Notes: generated from the sequence alone by a model not told the origin. DNA of 64,000 bases from Streptococcus thermophilus (GCF_010120595.1 NZ_CP038020.1:310001-374000), one strand, 5' to 3'. Positions 1 through 9,198 are shown, numbered from the stretch's first letter. Numbers and translations are program-made.

Positions 1-104
1 TATTTTTCACGAGAGATACTACGTGCCGCTTGTAAAACGCCCATTTTCTTTGCAGATTTTTTCTCTATATACTTAACATATTTATGAAGAGGTGCTTTAT
101 TCAT
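1..104 (-). CDS. hypothetical protein, N-terminal part only
   Basis: The visible 34 codons read [20 protein letters not shown] and then a further basic stretch, running off the left edge of the window. The start overlaps the end of aspS by 8 bp, which suggests translational coupling and one transcript. The visible part is strongly basic with no signal peptide. I do not recognise the family, and too little is present to assign a function. Confidence 0.55.
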   Translation of the reverse strand, partial: MNKAPLHKYVKYIEKKSAKKMGVLQAARSISREK

Positions 105-1848
105 TTTCTAATTCTACATGAAGGGCAAGTTCTTCCAACTGTTTATCAGCCACAAGACTTGGAGCCTGAGTCATAGGATCGGATGCCTTATTATTTTTAG
201 GGAAGGCAATCACTTCACGAATATTATCTTTACCTGCAAGAAGCATAACAAAACGGTCAAGCCCGAGAGCCAAGCCACCATGTGGTGGGAATCCATAGTC
301 CATAGCTTCGAGAAGGAAACCAAATTGCTCATAGGCAGATTCTTCAGAGAAACCAAGGGCTTTCAACATACGTTCTTGTAAGTCTTTCTGATTGATACGT
401 AGACTACCACCACCAAGCTCATAACCATTCAAGACAATATCATAGGCTACAGCACGTACCTTAGAAAGATCTCCTTCAAGTTCTGCTGCAGAATCTTCTG
501 TTGGTAAAGTGAATGGGTGGTGGGCGGACATATAACGGCCCTCTTCTTCAGACCACTCAAACATTGGCCAATCGACAACCCAAAGAAAGTTAAATTTAGT
601 GTTGTCAATCATGTCAAGTTCTTTAGCAATTTGATTACGCAAAGCACCAAGTGTGTTATTAGCGATTTCAAGTGTGTCTGCTACAAAAAGAACCAAATCA
701 TTTTCTTCAATCTGTAAAGCATCTGTCAACTTTTCTTCAATACTTGTCAAGAATTTAGCAACTGGACCTGCTAGAACTCCATCAGTCATCTTAACCCAAG
801 CAAGACCTTTAGCACCAAATTGTTTGGCAAAGTCTGTCAACTTGTCAATGCTTTTACGTGAATACTTATCTGCATTTCCTTTAACAACAATCGCCTTAAC
901 AGCTGGTGCCTCAGCAAATACTTTGAAGTCTACATCCTTGACAAGTTCTGTCAAGTCTTGTAAAAGCATGTCAAAGCGTGTATCTGGCTTGTCAGATCCA
1001 TAGTTATTCATAGCATCATCATAAGACATGCGTGGGAATGGTAGTGTCACCTCAACCCCTTTAGTTTCTTTCATAACCTTAGCAATCAATCCTTCTGTAA
1101 TATCTTGGATTTCTTGCTCATTAAGGAAAGAAGTCTCCAAGTCAACTTGTGTAAACTCAGGTTGACGATCACCACGCAAATCTTCGTCACGGAAACACTT
1201 TACAATTTGATAATAACGGTCAAAACCAGCATTCATCAATAATTGTTTAGTAATCTGAGGACTTTGTGGAAGAGCGTAAAAGTGGCCTTGGCTAACACGG
1301 CTTGGAACCAAGTAATCACGTGCACCTTCTGGTGTAGATTTTGTCAACATTGGTGTTTCAACATCGATAAATTCCAAGTCATCAAGATAATTACGAATGG
1401 TATGAGTTACCTTGGCACGAAGCTTAAAGTTTTCCAACATCTCTGGACGACGAAGATCCAAGTAACGGTAACGCATACGTGTATCATCACTAGCCTCAAC
1501 ACCATCTTTGATTTCAAACGGTGTTGTTTTGGCAGTATTAAGGACTTTAAGATCTTCAACTTTAAGCTCGACAGCACCTGTAGGCAAGTTATCATTAGCT
1601 TGTTCACGCGCTTCAACTGTTCCTGTTACTTCAATAACAAATTCGCTACGCAAGCTCTCAGCTGTTTCAACAACAGCTGCATCAGTATTTTCAGGGTTAA
1701 CAACCAACTGCATCAAACCTTCACGGTCACGAAGATCGATAAAAATTAAACCTCCGAGGTTACGACGACGAGATACCCAACCTTTCAAAGTAATAGTAGT
1801 TCCGATATGTTCACTACGAACACGACCGGCATACATAGAACGTTCCAT
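97..1848 (-). CDS. aspS: aspartate--tRNA ligase
   Basis: Charges tRNA-Asp with aspartate in the cytoplasm. The 583-residue product has the bacterial class IIb layout: N-terminal OB-fold anticodon-binding domain (about residues 1-105, with [11 protein letters not shown]), catalytic core with motif 2 ([16 protein letters not shown], about residues 217-232), the bacterial insertion (GAD) domain and motif 3 ([13 protein letters not shown] from about residue 525). Full length for the family. It is preceded on the same strand by hisS and a small unknown gene, the hisS-aspS order common in Firmicutes. The Shine-Dalgarno upstream (GAAAGAAG) is weak. No T-box leader is visible in the 110 bp before it. 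Confidence 0.97.
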   Translation of the reverse strand: MERSMYAGRVRSEHIGTTITLKGWVSRRRNLGGLIFIDLRDREGLMQLVVNPENTDAAVVETAESLRSEFVIEVTGTVEAREQANDNLPTGAVELKVEDLKVLNTAKTTPFEIKDGVEASDDTRMRYRYLDLRRPEMLENFKLRAKVTHTIRNYLDDLEFIDVETPMLTKSTPEGARDYLVPSRVSQGHFYALPQSPQITKQLLMNAGFDRYYQIVKCFRDEDLRGDRQPEFTQVDLETSFLNEQEIQDITEGLIAKVMKETKGVEVTLPFPRMSYDDAMNNYGSDKPDTRFDMLLQDLTELVKDVDFKVFAEAPAVKAIVVKGNADKYSRKSIDKLTDFAKQFGAKGLAWVKMTDGVLAGPVAKFLTSIEEKLTDALQIEENDLVLFVADTLEIANNTLGALRNQIAKELDMIDNTKFNFLWVVDWPMFEWSEEEGRYMSAHHPFTLPTEDSAAELEGDLSKVRAVAYDIVLNGYELGGGSLRINQKDLQERMLKALGFSEESAYEQFGFLLEAMDYGFPPHGGLALGLDRFVMLLAGKDNIREVIAFPKNNKASDPMTQAPSLVADKQLEELALHVELENE

Positions 1849-1957
1849 AAATACACTTCTTTCGTTAATTTTTTAGTCTTAACTATTATAGCAAAAAGCC
1901 CATCAAAACCCCACCCATTTCAGGATCGAATTTTAATAGACTTTCTTTTTTATAAAA

Positions 1958-2380
1958 CTATTTACCAAATTGTTTAAACAATTCACTAGTATCCACATAA
2001 TCTTCAGCAAATTCTTCAAAATCTTCAAAACGGTAGTCAGCTGTTTCTAAATCAAGCAAACTATTCCAACGGAAACCATAAACATCTTCAATGATAACAC
2101 TAAGTTCATCAGTTTCCTCATCTACTTGCCAGCCCAAATAGCGTTCCTGGGTTTCAAAATTCAAAACTACATCTTGACAATCTTGGCGCCAAACTTGACC
2201 AAGCAATTGTTGACACATAGCATGATCACTCGCAGGTTCATCATTAAACCACGTAATCTCATGTTTATCGAGAAATGCAATCAACTGCCAAAACTGTTGT
2301 TGGAAACGAATGGGCATACTACGATCAAAAGCCAAACTGAATTTTTCACTCCGTTTGAGCATATCAACTATACTAACCAT
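1958..2380 (-). CDS. conserved hypothetical protein between hisS and aspS
   Basis: A 140-residue acidic, tryptophan-rich cytoplasmic protein (starts MVSIVDMLKRSEKF, ends with an acidic stretch FEDFEEFAEDYVDTSE). It begins 7 bp after the hisS stop and therefore is probably cotranscribed with hisS and aspS. No signal peptide, membrane segment or catalytic motif is evident and I do not recognise the family. The open frame is uninterrupted and has no overlapping alternative, so it is likely a real gene; function unknown. Confidence 0.75.
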   Translation of the reverse strand: MVSIVDMLKRSEKFSLAFDRSMPIRFQQQFWQLIAFLDKHEITWFNDEPASDHAMCQQLLGQVWRQDCQDVVLNFETQERYLGWQVDEETDELSVIIEDVYGFRWNSLLDLETADYRFEDFEEFAEDYVDTSELFKQFGK

Positions 2381-2387
2381 ATACCCC

Positions 2388-3668
2388 CTACTTTTCTAAC
2401 TGTTTGAGGACTGTTGCGAAGTTTGTAGTTAGCTCTTCAAAACTTACAGTAACTTCCTCACGAGTAGCATTATTTTTGACCTTAACCACACCTGACTCCA
2501 CTTCACTCTCACCTAATGTGATAACAGTCTTGGCTTTGAAGGTATCTGCTGACTTAAACTGTGCCTTAATCTTACGTCCAAGGTAATCACGTTCAGCTTT
2601 AAATCCTTGGTAGCGGATGGATTGAACTAACTCAAGAGCTTTGCCATTAGCGCCCGAACCAAGTACTGCAATGTAGACATCAAGACTTTCTTCTACCGGA
2701 AGTTTAATGCCTTGCTTATCAAGAACCAAAAGCAAGCGTTCTAAACCAAGTCCAAAACCAAATCCAGCTGTTTCTGGACCACCGAAATATTCAACCAAAC
2801 TATCATAACGACCGCCCGCACAGATTGTTAACTCAGACTTGTCAATAGTGGTAATAAATTCAAAAATCGTGTGGTTATAGTAATCCAGACCACGTACCAT
2901 ATTGGTATCAATCACATATGGAATGTTAAGACTATCGAGCATGGCACGCACTTCATCAAAGTGAGTTTGACTTTCTTCATCTAAATAATCAAGGATAGAT
3001 GGAGCATTTTCAACTGCAACCTTATCTTCTTTTTCTTTTGAATCAAGTACTCGCAAAGGATTTTCTTCCAAACGGCGTTGGCTATCTTTTGACAAACTCT
3101 CGCGCATTGGTGTCAAATAGTCAATCAAGGCCTGACGATAAGCCAGACGACTGTCAGTATTTCCAAGACTATTCAAATGAAGAGTAACATCCTTAATGCC
3201 AAGCGTATTAAAGAGTTGGTAGGCCATGGCAATTGTTTCAACATCTGTTGCTGGATTTTTTGAGCCAAAGCACTCTACACCTAGTTGGTGGAACTCGCGC
3301 AAGCGTCCTGCTTGAGGACGTTCATAACGGAACATTGATCCAATATAATAAACTTTAACAGGTTTTTGGACCTCTGGCGCAAAGAGTTTGTTTTCTACAT
3401 AAGAGCGTACAACCGGTGCTGTTCCTTCTGGGCGGAGTGTAATATGACGGTCTCCCTTATCATGAAAATCATACATTTCCTTAGTAACGATATCAGTTGT
3501 ATCACCTACTGAACGTGAAATGACCTCGTAATGTTCAAACATAGGCGTACGAATTTCACCATAATTGTATTTTTTAAATGTTTCACGTGCAACATTCTCC
3601 ACGTACTGCCATTTGGCACTATCCCCAGGTAAAATATCCTGCGTTCCCTTAGGTTTTTGAAGTTTCAT
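2388..3668 (-). CDS. hisS: histidine--tRNA ligase
   Basis: Charges tRNA-His with histidine. The 426-residue product starts [16 protein letters not shown], the conserved HisRS N-terminus, has class II motif 2 ([20 protein letters not shown], about residues 113-132), the histidine-binding signature around [11 protein letters not shown], motif 3 with [12 protein letters not shown] and a C-terminal anticodon-binding domain. Full length. The start is fixed by this N-terminus, yet the only good Shine-Dalgarno (AAGGAGG) lies 30 nt upstream, separated by a perfect hairpin (see next entry). A parS-like 16-mer with one mismatch lies inside the gene at 3579-3594. Confidence 0.97.
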   Translation of the reverse strand: MKLQKPKGTQDILPGDSAKWQYVENVARETFKKYNYGEIRTPMFEHYEVISRSVGDTTDIVTKEMYDFHDKGDRHITLRPEGTAPVVRSYVENKLFAPEVQKPVKVYYIGSMFRYERPQAGRLREFHQLGVECFGSKNPATDVETIAMAYQLFNTLGIKDVTLHLNSLGNTDSRLAYRQALIDYLTPMRESLSKDSQRRLEENPLRVLDSKEKEDKVAVENAPSILDYLDEESQTHFDEVRAMLDSLNIPYVIDTNMVRGLDYYNHTIFEFITTIDKSELTICAGGRYDSLVEYFGGPETAGFGFGLGLERLLLVLDKQGIKLPVEESLDVYIAVLGSGANGKALELVQSIRYQGFKAERDYLGRKIKAQFKSADTFKAKTVITLGESEVESGVVKVKNNATREEVTVSFEELTTNFATVLKQLEK

Positions 3669-3678
3669 AATGATGATA

Positions 3679-3705
3679 CAGGTCTCAAATAGACCTGCCC
3701 TCCTT
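3679..3705 (-). promoter_or_regulatory. hisS ribosome binding site with an intervening hairpin
   Basis: Read on the minus strand, AAGGAGG (3699-3705) is followed after one base by a perfect 7-bp hairpin, CAGGTCT-ATTTG-AGACCTG (3679-3697), and then 10 nt to the ATG. The linear spacing is 30 nt, too long for normal initiation; with the 19-nt hairpin folded the effective spacing is 11 nt. No other Shine-Dalgarno lies near the start. The folding role is inference; the sequence geometry is directly visible. Confidence 0.6.
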
Positions 3706-3935
3706 TTCCGTTATTACAGATATAATCACTCTATTCTATCATAATTTACATAGCTTTTGGGAAATGGTGCAGGTTTTTTCAACGTAAGAAAGAAATAGAC
3801 CTCTGGGTATATATAATGGTCAAGCTTACTCATCAACAAACAAGTAGTGAAATTATTAGGAGCTCTCCTTTTCCCAAAAAACTGTAGAATTCTTTGTTTT
3901 GTCTCTTTATCTTCCACGAAACTTTTTCTTGCTAT

Positions 3936-3965
3936 TAAAAATAGGACAGGCTTACCCCATCCTAT
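3936..3965 (-). terminator. terminator after the methionine synthase pseudogene
   Basis: On the minus strand a stem of about 10 bp (ATAGGATGGG / CCTGTCCTAT with two G-U pairs, loop GTAAG) is followed by TTTTT. It lies directly after the stop of the met pseudogene. Confidence 0.7.
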
Positions 3966-3977
3966 ACACTCTTCCTA

Positions 3978-5090
3978 TTATGACCAAACCTTATCAGTAA
4001 TAGTTTTAATCAATTGCAATTTATTCCACTCGTCTTGCTCAATCAAGATATTACCTTCTTCAATTGAGGCAAAACCACATTGAGTTGAGATTCCAAGATT
4101 CTTAAGTGGTACAAGTTCAGCCGCTTCATGGATACGAGCAATGACAGCATCTACATCTTCCAAAACTGGATCCTTAGAAGTAATCACACCAAGTACCAAT
4201 TCAACATGATCACGGTTATTCCAAATCATTGGAAGTGGTGCGAAGCTACCCGAACGCGCATCATCATATTCCAAGAAGAAGATATCATAGTTCAATTGAC
4301 CAAGATATTTAGCTACTGAATCATAGCCACCTTCAAAAAGATAAGTTTATTTAAAGTTCACACGACAAATATGAGTAGCCAAAGTCAAATCTTCTGGAAG
4401 ACCTTCCAAAGCTTTATTAATAGTGTATACATCATCCTCAGCGATTTTTGCCAACTCAGCTGTTTTCTCAGGATTATTTTTTTCATTCTCAAACTGTTGA
4501 ATCAAATACCCCCAAGTTGTATCATCCAATTGCACATAACGTGCACCCAAATCGTAGAAATGTTGGATGGTATCATGGTAAGCTTTAGCCAAAGCATCAA
4601 GGAAATCAGTCCATGAATCATAGTAATCTGCATAAAGATCACTACGGTGGTCACGTTTAATGATGAGTGATGGACTTGGAATAGTTACTTTTGGAGTGAT
4701 TCCTTCAGGAGTCACTGATTTAAGATATTCAAAGTCGCGATAGAAAGGATGGTTGGGATTTTCGGCAATTTTACCGTTGATACGGACGTTGGTTGTAAGT
4801 GTCTTAGCACCATGGAATTTATATGAATCTTCTTGTTGGTAAGCTTCAAAATCAGTTAGGTTCTATAGGAAATCAAGGTGCCACCAAGAACGACCAAATT
4901 CACCATCAGAAACGACTTGAAGACCATTTTCTACCTCATGGTGAACCAATTCCTTAACCAATTCATCTTGTACTTTCAGTAATTCTTCTTGCGAAATCTC
5001 ACCATTGGCAAATTTTTCATGTGCTTCTTTTAGAGCTTGTGGACGAAGGTAAGAACCAACATGATCAAAATGATAATGTACTTTACTCAT
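3978..5090 (-). pseudogene. cobalamin-independent methionine synthase family (YxjG/YxjH type), two nonsense mutations
   Basis: One reading frame of 370 sense-or-stop codons encodes a short-form MetE-like methyltransferase (starts MSKVHYHFDHVGSYLRPQ, includes VSDGEFGRSWWHLDF, YVQLDDTTWGYL, ATHICR and FLEYDDARSGSFAPL). Such proteins transfer a methyl group to homocysteine or a related thiol. The frame is cut twice: TAG at 4863-4865 (probably from TGG, Trp) and TAA at 4347-4349 (probably from TCA, Ser). All three pieces stay in the same frame, so there is no frameshift. A CRVN where the family usually has CRGN is a further likely missense change. The Shine-Dalgarno AAGGA and upstream Met-box-like site remain. 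Inactivated, likely recently. Confidence 0.88.
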
Positions 5091-5188
5091 AGTTATTTAT
5101 TCCTTTTTATTATTTCACTTAATGTTATAATAAGCCTATTCTAGCACTTTCCGTTATAGCTGTGAAATATGTATTTACTATCATTATA

Positions 5189-5205
5189 TATAACTTTTAA
5201 CTATA
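5189..5205 (-). promoter_or_regulatory. candidate Met box (MtaR/CmbR-type LysR operator)
   Basis: The minus strand reads TATAGTTAAAAGTTATA, close to the streptococcal methionine-regulator operator TATAGTTT-N-AAACTATA, and lies about 100 bp upstream of the broken methionine synthase gene. Gene context supports the assignment; the match is imperfect (about 13 of 16 defined positions) and the region is AT-rich, so chance similarity is possible. Confidence 0.4.
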
Positions 5206-5263
5206 TATATTGATAAAAAGTTTTTGTCAAGTAACTTTACTTTACAATAAAGATATGTTATTC

Positions 5264-5272
5264 TGTTATAGT
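5264..5272 (+). promoter_or_regulatory. rpmF extended -10 promoter
   Basis: TGTTATAGT is an extended -10 element (TG-N-TATAGT) about 48 bp upstream of the rpmF start. No well-spaced -35 is present, which is usual for extended -10 promoters. Start of transcription would be near 5279. Confidence 0.5.
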
Positions 5273-5319
5273 TGATTTAAAATCAAGAACATAACTATTA
5301 ATTCGGAGGAAATAAAGAA

Positions 5320-5502
5320 ATGGCAGTACCTGCACGTCACACTTCAAAAGCGAAGAAAAACAAACGTCGTACACACTACAAATTGACTGCTCCATCAGTA
5401 CAATTTGACGAAACAACTGGAGATTACTCACGTTCACACCGTGTATCACTTAAAGGATACTACAAAGGACGTAAAATCGCTAAAGCTGCATCAGCTGAAT
5501 AA
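5320..5502 (+). CDS. rpmF: 50S ribosomal protein L32
   Basis: Structural protein of the large ribosomal subunit. The 60-residue product has the typical start [20 protein letters not shown] and full length. It has no cysteines, so it is the zinc-independent (C-minus) form. A strong Shine-Dalgarno (GGAGG) precedes the ATG. It is followed by rpmG after 15 bp, forming a two-gene ribosomal operon that ends at a terminator. Confidence 0.97.
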
Positions 5503-5517
5503 TAGAAGGGAGATACC

Positions 5518-5667
5518 ATGCGCGTAAATATTACACTTGAACACAAAGAATCTGGTGAACGCTTGTACCTTACTTCAAAAAACAAACGTAACACTCCAGA
5601 CCGTCTTCAATTAAAAAAATACTCACCAAAATTGCGTAAACATGTAATCTTTACTGAGGTGAAATAA
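5518..5667 (+). CDS. rpmG: 50S ribosomal protein L33
   Basis: A 49-residue ribosomal protein ([20 protein letters not shown]...) of the large subunit, preceded by AAGGGAG. Like the neighbouring L32 it contains no cysteine, so it is the zinc-independent type. Streptococci usually carry more than one rpmG; this is the copy paired with rpmF. Confidence 0.96.
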   Translation: MRVNITLEHKESGERLYLTSKNKRNTPDRLQLKKYSPKLRKHVIFTEVK

Positions 5668-5693
5668 AGATTCAATACGAATCAATAGAAAAG

Positions 5694-5720
5694 AAAAACG
5701 CTGATTTCAAGCGTTTTTTT
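5694..5720 (+). terminator. rpmF-rpmG terminator
   Basis: AAAAACGCT and AGCGTTTTT form a 9-bp stem with loop GATTTCA, followed by further T residues. It lies 27 bp after the rpmG stop codon. Confidence 0.85.
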
Positions 5721-5853
5721 CTTTTTGTCAAACTCTATATATTGAACTGTATTTCAATTCAATCTCTACCTTTTTCTCTACCTTTTTCTTAATTGATTTC
5801 TGTTCATAATAAGCCAAGTCAACTTAACCTTGTTTAAATGATAGCAATACATC

Positions 5854-6377
5854 TTATCTAATACTTTTCCTGTAATTACTATACTCGGTTAATGTCATAA
5901 TTGACAAATTTCCAGTTTTATCTTCAACGATATACAAATCATTTAGACCTTCATTGCTATTGTTATCGAGAATACATTTTGCTTCGATAATTTTTTCTAT
6001 GGACTCCTGTAGTCCATAGTCAGGAATATCGCATGGCACTTCTAGATATATTGTTCCTTTATCGGTATTAGATTTAATGGTCAGTTTAGCAGGTTTTTCA
6101 TTTTGTTTAGCATCAAGTATCACTACGTTCTTTTTTTTATTTTAGAAATAATCTTAATAATAATATCTTTCAAAATATCTACACATAGAGCTATTTCAAG
6201 TTCATTTAAAAAGTCATTATTAACCAATATCTCAATAAAAGAATAGAACGAAGCTTGAATCTAATCATCCCTAAGGAAAGCAACTTCAATATCATTACTT
6301 TTTAATCGTTCTTGAATTTCTAACTGTTCGTCAACTGTAAAAAGATCTGGAGCTTTAATTAGTATTCCCTTTGTCAT
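5854..6377 (-). pseudogene. decayed gene of unknown function (174 codons originally)
   Basis: A start with a good Shine-Dalgarno (AAGGAAGG, then ATG at 6375-6377) opens a frame MTKGILIKAPDLFTVDEQLE that meets TAG at 6261-6263, continues in the same frame through FYSFIEILVNNDFLNELE, and then loses frame at an A-run (plus-strand T run 6131-6138). Adding one A restores the frame into KNVVILDAKQNEKPAKLTIK and an 89-residue C-terminal portion ending at 5854. The C-terminal part alone would start with GTG and no Shine-Dalgarno, so it is unlikely to be translated on its own. I do not recognise the family. Two independent lesions make this a pseudogene. Confidence 0.75.
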
Positions 6378-6435
6378 AAATACCCTTCCTTGGATTAATT
6401 AATAGAACTAATGTCTAATTATCAATATTAACACT

Positions 6436-7318
6436 CTATTCTTTCATGCCTGAGAACACTTCGATATGATTTCCTAGTATTTTTATATCTACTGGCAGTT
6501 TATCTGACTTATCTCCATTAACATCTGATTCTAACTCAACTTCTGAAGAAATCTTAATATTCCATACTTTGATATATTCGATATTATTATTTTCTACTAT
6601 ATCCCCTTTTAACAAATCTGGAATAATAGATGATTTAGAAATGATGGAGGCATCTTTTAAAATTAAAATATTTCCATACCCATCTCTATTTTCGTCGAAT
6701 AGTTTTTTGTTTGAATAGTAATTTGATAAGAGAACTAATACCTGACTAGCTCCTCCTTCATAATTGCCATTTTCGGTTTCAATATGAATATTAAATACAC
6801 TGTCTGTCATAACGGACTTCATCGTTTTGATTGCATATGGAAAGATACCATACTTTGTTTTATCTTCAATATCAACATTATGAATAGCTTCTGGTAAAGA
6901 TCCAACACTAAAGATATAGCCAAAATAATTGTGATTAACCTTTCCAACATCAATAGTACTCGTAAACTTGAAATCAAGTTCCTTAATGGCTTGAGCAATA
7001 TCTTGGTTGATTTCTAAAAGCTTTGTAATTAGATTTCCAGTTCCACCAGGAATAATCCCTAGTTTTGGAATGTGATTCTTTTCAGAAATCCCTGAAATAA
7101 CCTCGTTTACAGTACCGTCTCCACCAAAAACAATCACTGCATCATATTTTTCTTCAGAGGCATTTTGGGCAAAATGAGTCCGCATCTTTGGCTTTTTGAT
7201 TAATCTTAGTCTCAACATAGTCAAAGTACTCTTTTGCCTTACTCTCCAAGCTCTCTTTATAATCTAATGCTATTTCTCCTCCAGAAGTTGGATTAATAAT
7301 TATTATTACTTTTTTCAT
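6436..7318 (-). pseudogene. diacylglycerol kinase / lipid kinase family gene with one frameshift
   Basis: The intact gene would start at 7318 after an AGGAG Shine-Dalgarno with MKKVIIIINPTSGGE, the N-terminus of DAGK-catalytic (YegS/BmrU/DgkB-like) proteins. The frame breaks near 7180 by one extra base (the span 6436-7318 is 883 nt, one more than a multiple of three); downstream the frame continues with THFAQNASEEKYDAVIVFGG and GGDGTVNEV, the conserved nucleotide-binding motif, then PGGTGN. The C-terminal 250 residues are open. Family members phosphorylate diacylglycerol or related lipids. The remaining open frame lacks the first 45 residues of the fold, so it is probably inactive. A sequencing error would give the same picture. 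Confidence 0.8.
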
Positions 7319-7395
7319 CGATATTTTCTCCTAAGGACAACTAGTCACTTTACTTTTTCAGCGCTTGCTTGTGATTATCGAATTAGTATTTCACA

Positions 7396-8265
7396 TTACT
7401 TGTTTTTAATTGGGGATTCCTTTTCCTTATCTATTTGTTGAAGATCATCATAGTTTTTTATATTGAATGATGTAGTCGAACAATTTTTTGTCGTGTTTCG
7501 TCTGGATAGTGTTTCATGTTATGTCTCCTATTCTAATGAATATTTTAACTTATTAGGTAGGAGTGTTACAAATTTACTATACCAGAACAGAGACTAGAAT
7601 TAAAATTTTTCGAATTTTAGAGGCTTCTCGATTATGTTTAACATATGGATTCTTCACCATTATCACATTAGTGCCAATATATGAGCAATCATAATAAAAC
7701 TGCAGTTAATGGAGAACAAGTATGACGCCCCTACCATATACTCTAGATTTCCTGTGGCAATAGAATAACCTACAGTACAAACGGGTGGCATAAGAGCTGT
7801 TGCAATAGCAACACCAGGAACAATGTTATTAGCTTCTTTCTTTCGTGCTCCAATTATTCCTGCTAAACCACCGACAAATGCTATTACAACGTCCCAAATT
7901 GTTGGTGAGGTTCTAGTAATAATTTCCGTACTTGCATAAGAAATTGGTGAAAGTAAAAAATAAAGTGTAGAGGCTAAAAGGCTTACTGCAACTTGAATAA
8001 AAAGAATTTTAAAAGACTTTTTGAGAAGTTTTGTATCTAAAATTTCTAACGCAAAGCCGACTCCAAGGATAGGTGTCATTAATGGAGAAATTAACATTGC
8101 CCCTATGATTGCTGGAATAGAATTCATCTTCAAACCAATAGATGCAATCAACATCGCACATAATAAAGTGGTTAAGTCACTTTTTGATAAATCTAAATCC
8201 TCATAGATTCTATCCCTAAATTCAATTAGAGAATAAAGTTTACCATCCTTCAAAACTTTTTCCAT
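7396..8265 (-). pseudogene. DUF389 membrane protein, frameshifted and interrupted by an IS remnant
   Basis: The first 190 codons from ATG at 8265 (GGGAG Shine-Dalgarno) encode a DUF389/TIGR00341-like multi-pass protein (IGLKMNSIPAIIGAMLISPLM, then several hydrophobic segments; NIVPGVAIATALMPPVC). The frame stops at 7663; one inserted base near 7672 would restore it into GTNVIMVKNPYVKHNREASK and a further hydrophobic stretch to 7577. There the coding similarity ends in an IS3-type scrap. A last short open piece (NYDDLQQIDKEKESPIKNK, stop at 7396) may be the original C-terminus. Function of the family is unknown. Frameshift and IS remnant are seen; assigning the last piece to this gene is inference. 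Confidence 0.72.
7458..7576 (-). mobile_element. IS3-type insertion sequence fragment (start of orfA)
   Basis: On the minus strand a GGAG Shine-Dalgarno and ATG at 7515-7517 open MKHYPDETRQKIVRLH, the N-terminus of streptococcal IS3-family (IS150 group) OrfA transposases, followed almost at once by a stop at 7458. The upstream 60 bp is non-coding and presumably the IS left end; the exact ends cannot be fixed. Only about 120 bp remain, sitting inside the DUF389 gene, so the rest of the element has been lost by deletion. Family recognition rests on 16 residues. Confidence 0.55.
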
Positions 8266-8308
8266 AACAATACTCCCTCTTTGTTAGTATGGTCAACTTT
8301 TGAAGAAG

Positions 8309-8800
8309 TTAATCGATATCGTTTGATCTCTTTTCTAATGAAAGGATTTCTTGAAGAAATAACTTTTTAGCTTCGTCCTCTGATGACGTTTCTAAATCGT
8401 CAATCATTATTTTTGCAACTTCTTTACGAGAGCTAGTTCCATATTCTTCTTTCAATCCATAATCAATTCTCTCCTCAAAATTGGTATAAGGATATTGACC
8501 AAGTAGCACATTGATACGTTGATCAAATTCATAATCAATCCACCACTCCTCAAACAATTCTTTGAAAGATTGCAAATCTGGTTCAGAATTCAATAGGGTT
8601 AGTGCATCCATAAAACCTGTTTTATATCCATTAATTTCTGAGCATAAACCAACGACCTCATCCTTATTAATTTTTGCCAATTCCTAACGCATTTCAAGCA
8701 AATCCTTGTCTCTAAATAGTCGTTCAAAGCCCTCAAGCTGTTTACTAAATTTGTCTAATTTAGTGTAATCCTGACAATTCAATGTTTCTCTAAAATCCGT
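8309..8800 (-). pseudogene. decayed gene of unknown function, start codon and one sense codon lost
   Basis: The 123-codon open piece (starting at a TTG with no Shine-Dalgarno, AKINKDEVVGLCSEINGYKT) continues upstream in the same frame through TAG at 8681-8692 region (LLEMR-stop-ELAKINKDE, probably CAG to TAG) up to ACG at 8798-8800, which sits 6 nt after a good AAAGGAG and is probably a mutated ATG. The restored product would be about 163 residues, acidic, helical and cytoplasmic. I do not recognise it. It lies 43 bp upstream of the DUF389 gene on the same strand, so the two were probably one operon. Confidence 0.6.
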
Positions 8801-9100
8801 AATTATCTCCTTTTTTGAATTTTAAACTCCTACTGAAAATAACACAGTATCCTGTGTATCATTTAGACTTCTTTAATTGGCTAAAAATCTTATGGTCATA
8901 CCACCATAATCAAAGGTTTTATTGATTAATTATTCAATTGTCAGAATGGTCTGATAATAATAACCATAATGAAGAGTATTTACAAAACTGTTCAAAAAAC
9001 AACAAGAATCATATCAGAAATATACTTGCAAATATATGCAATCGATTGCAAAACGATTAACAGATTTCATTCTATTTTTTTATAAGCGAGATCATTTTCT

Positions 9101-9129
9101 TTGACTTATCATTTTTATTAAGCTATACT
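9101..9129 (+). promoter_or_regulatory. sigma-A promoter of the stress operon
   Basis: TTGACT (9101-9106), a 17-bp spacer and TATACT (9124-9129) form a near-consensus vegetative promoter 137 bp upstream of the first gene. The -10 overlaps the beginning of the first 23-bp repeat. Confidence 0.75.
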
Positions 9130-9198
9130 ATTCGCAAAGGTATATACTAACATTAATCTTAACAATCATAAGACTACTGTTCGTAAAGGTATATACTA
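9127..9198 (+). repeat. two 23-bp direct repeats, 49 bp apart
   Basis: 9127-9149 and 9176-9198 share ACT-TTCG-AAAGGTATATACTA and differ at only two of 23 positions (A/G at position 4, C/T at position 9). Both lie at or just downstream of the predicted transcription start of the stress operon, a position expected for repressor or activator sites. The regulator is not identifiable from the sequence. Confidence 0.7.

Larger units (their letters stand above)
3669..3977. other. 309-bp intergenic region between the methionine synthase pseudogene and hisS
   Basis: Holds the hisS leader, a terminator for the upstream met gene (3936-3965), and an inverted repeat (TTTTGGGAAA at 3754-3763 and TTTCCCAAAA near 3868-3879 on the plus strand, about 105 bp apart). 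A 63-codon minus-strand frame here starts with GTG, lacks a Shine-Dalgarno and has no recognisable content, so I do not call it. There is no T-box sequence (no GGTACC core), so hisS is not under visible T-box control. Confidence 0.5.

Noticed and set aside
3726..3917. 63-codon minus-strand open frame upstream of hisS
   Set aside because: It starts with GTG without a Shine-Dalgarno, has no recognisable content and occupies the hisS leader region.
3669..3940. T-box leader for hisS
   Set aside because: No GGTACC core or terminator of the T-box type is present, in contrast to the clear trpS T-box.
3978..5090. Stop-codon readthrough or recoding in the methionine synthase gene
   Set aside because: The two stops are different (TAG and TAA), the contexts lack a recoding structure, and the surrounding region has many other broken genes.
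5671..5690. Competence cin-box-like motif (ATACGAATC) after rpmG
   Set aside because: It matches only part of the box, lies between a stop codon and a terminator, and no competence gene follows.
6131..6138. Phase-variable poly-A tract in the decayed gene at 5854-6377
   Set aside because: Changing the tract length cannot rescue the gene because an independent in-frame TAG lies upstream at 6261-6263.
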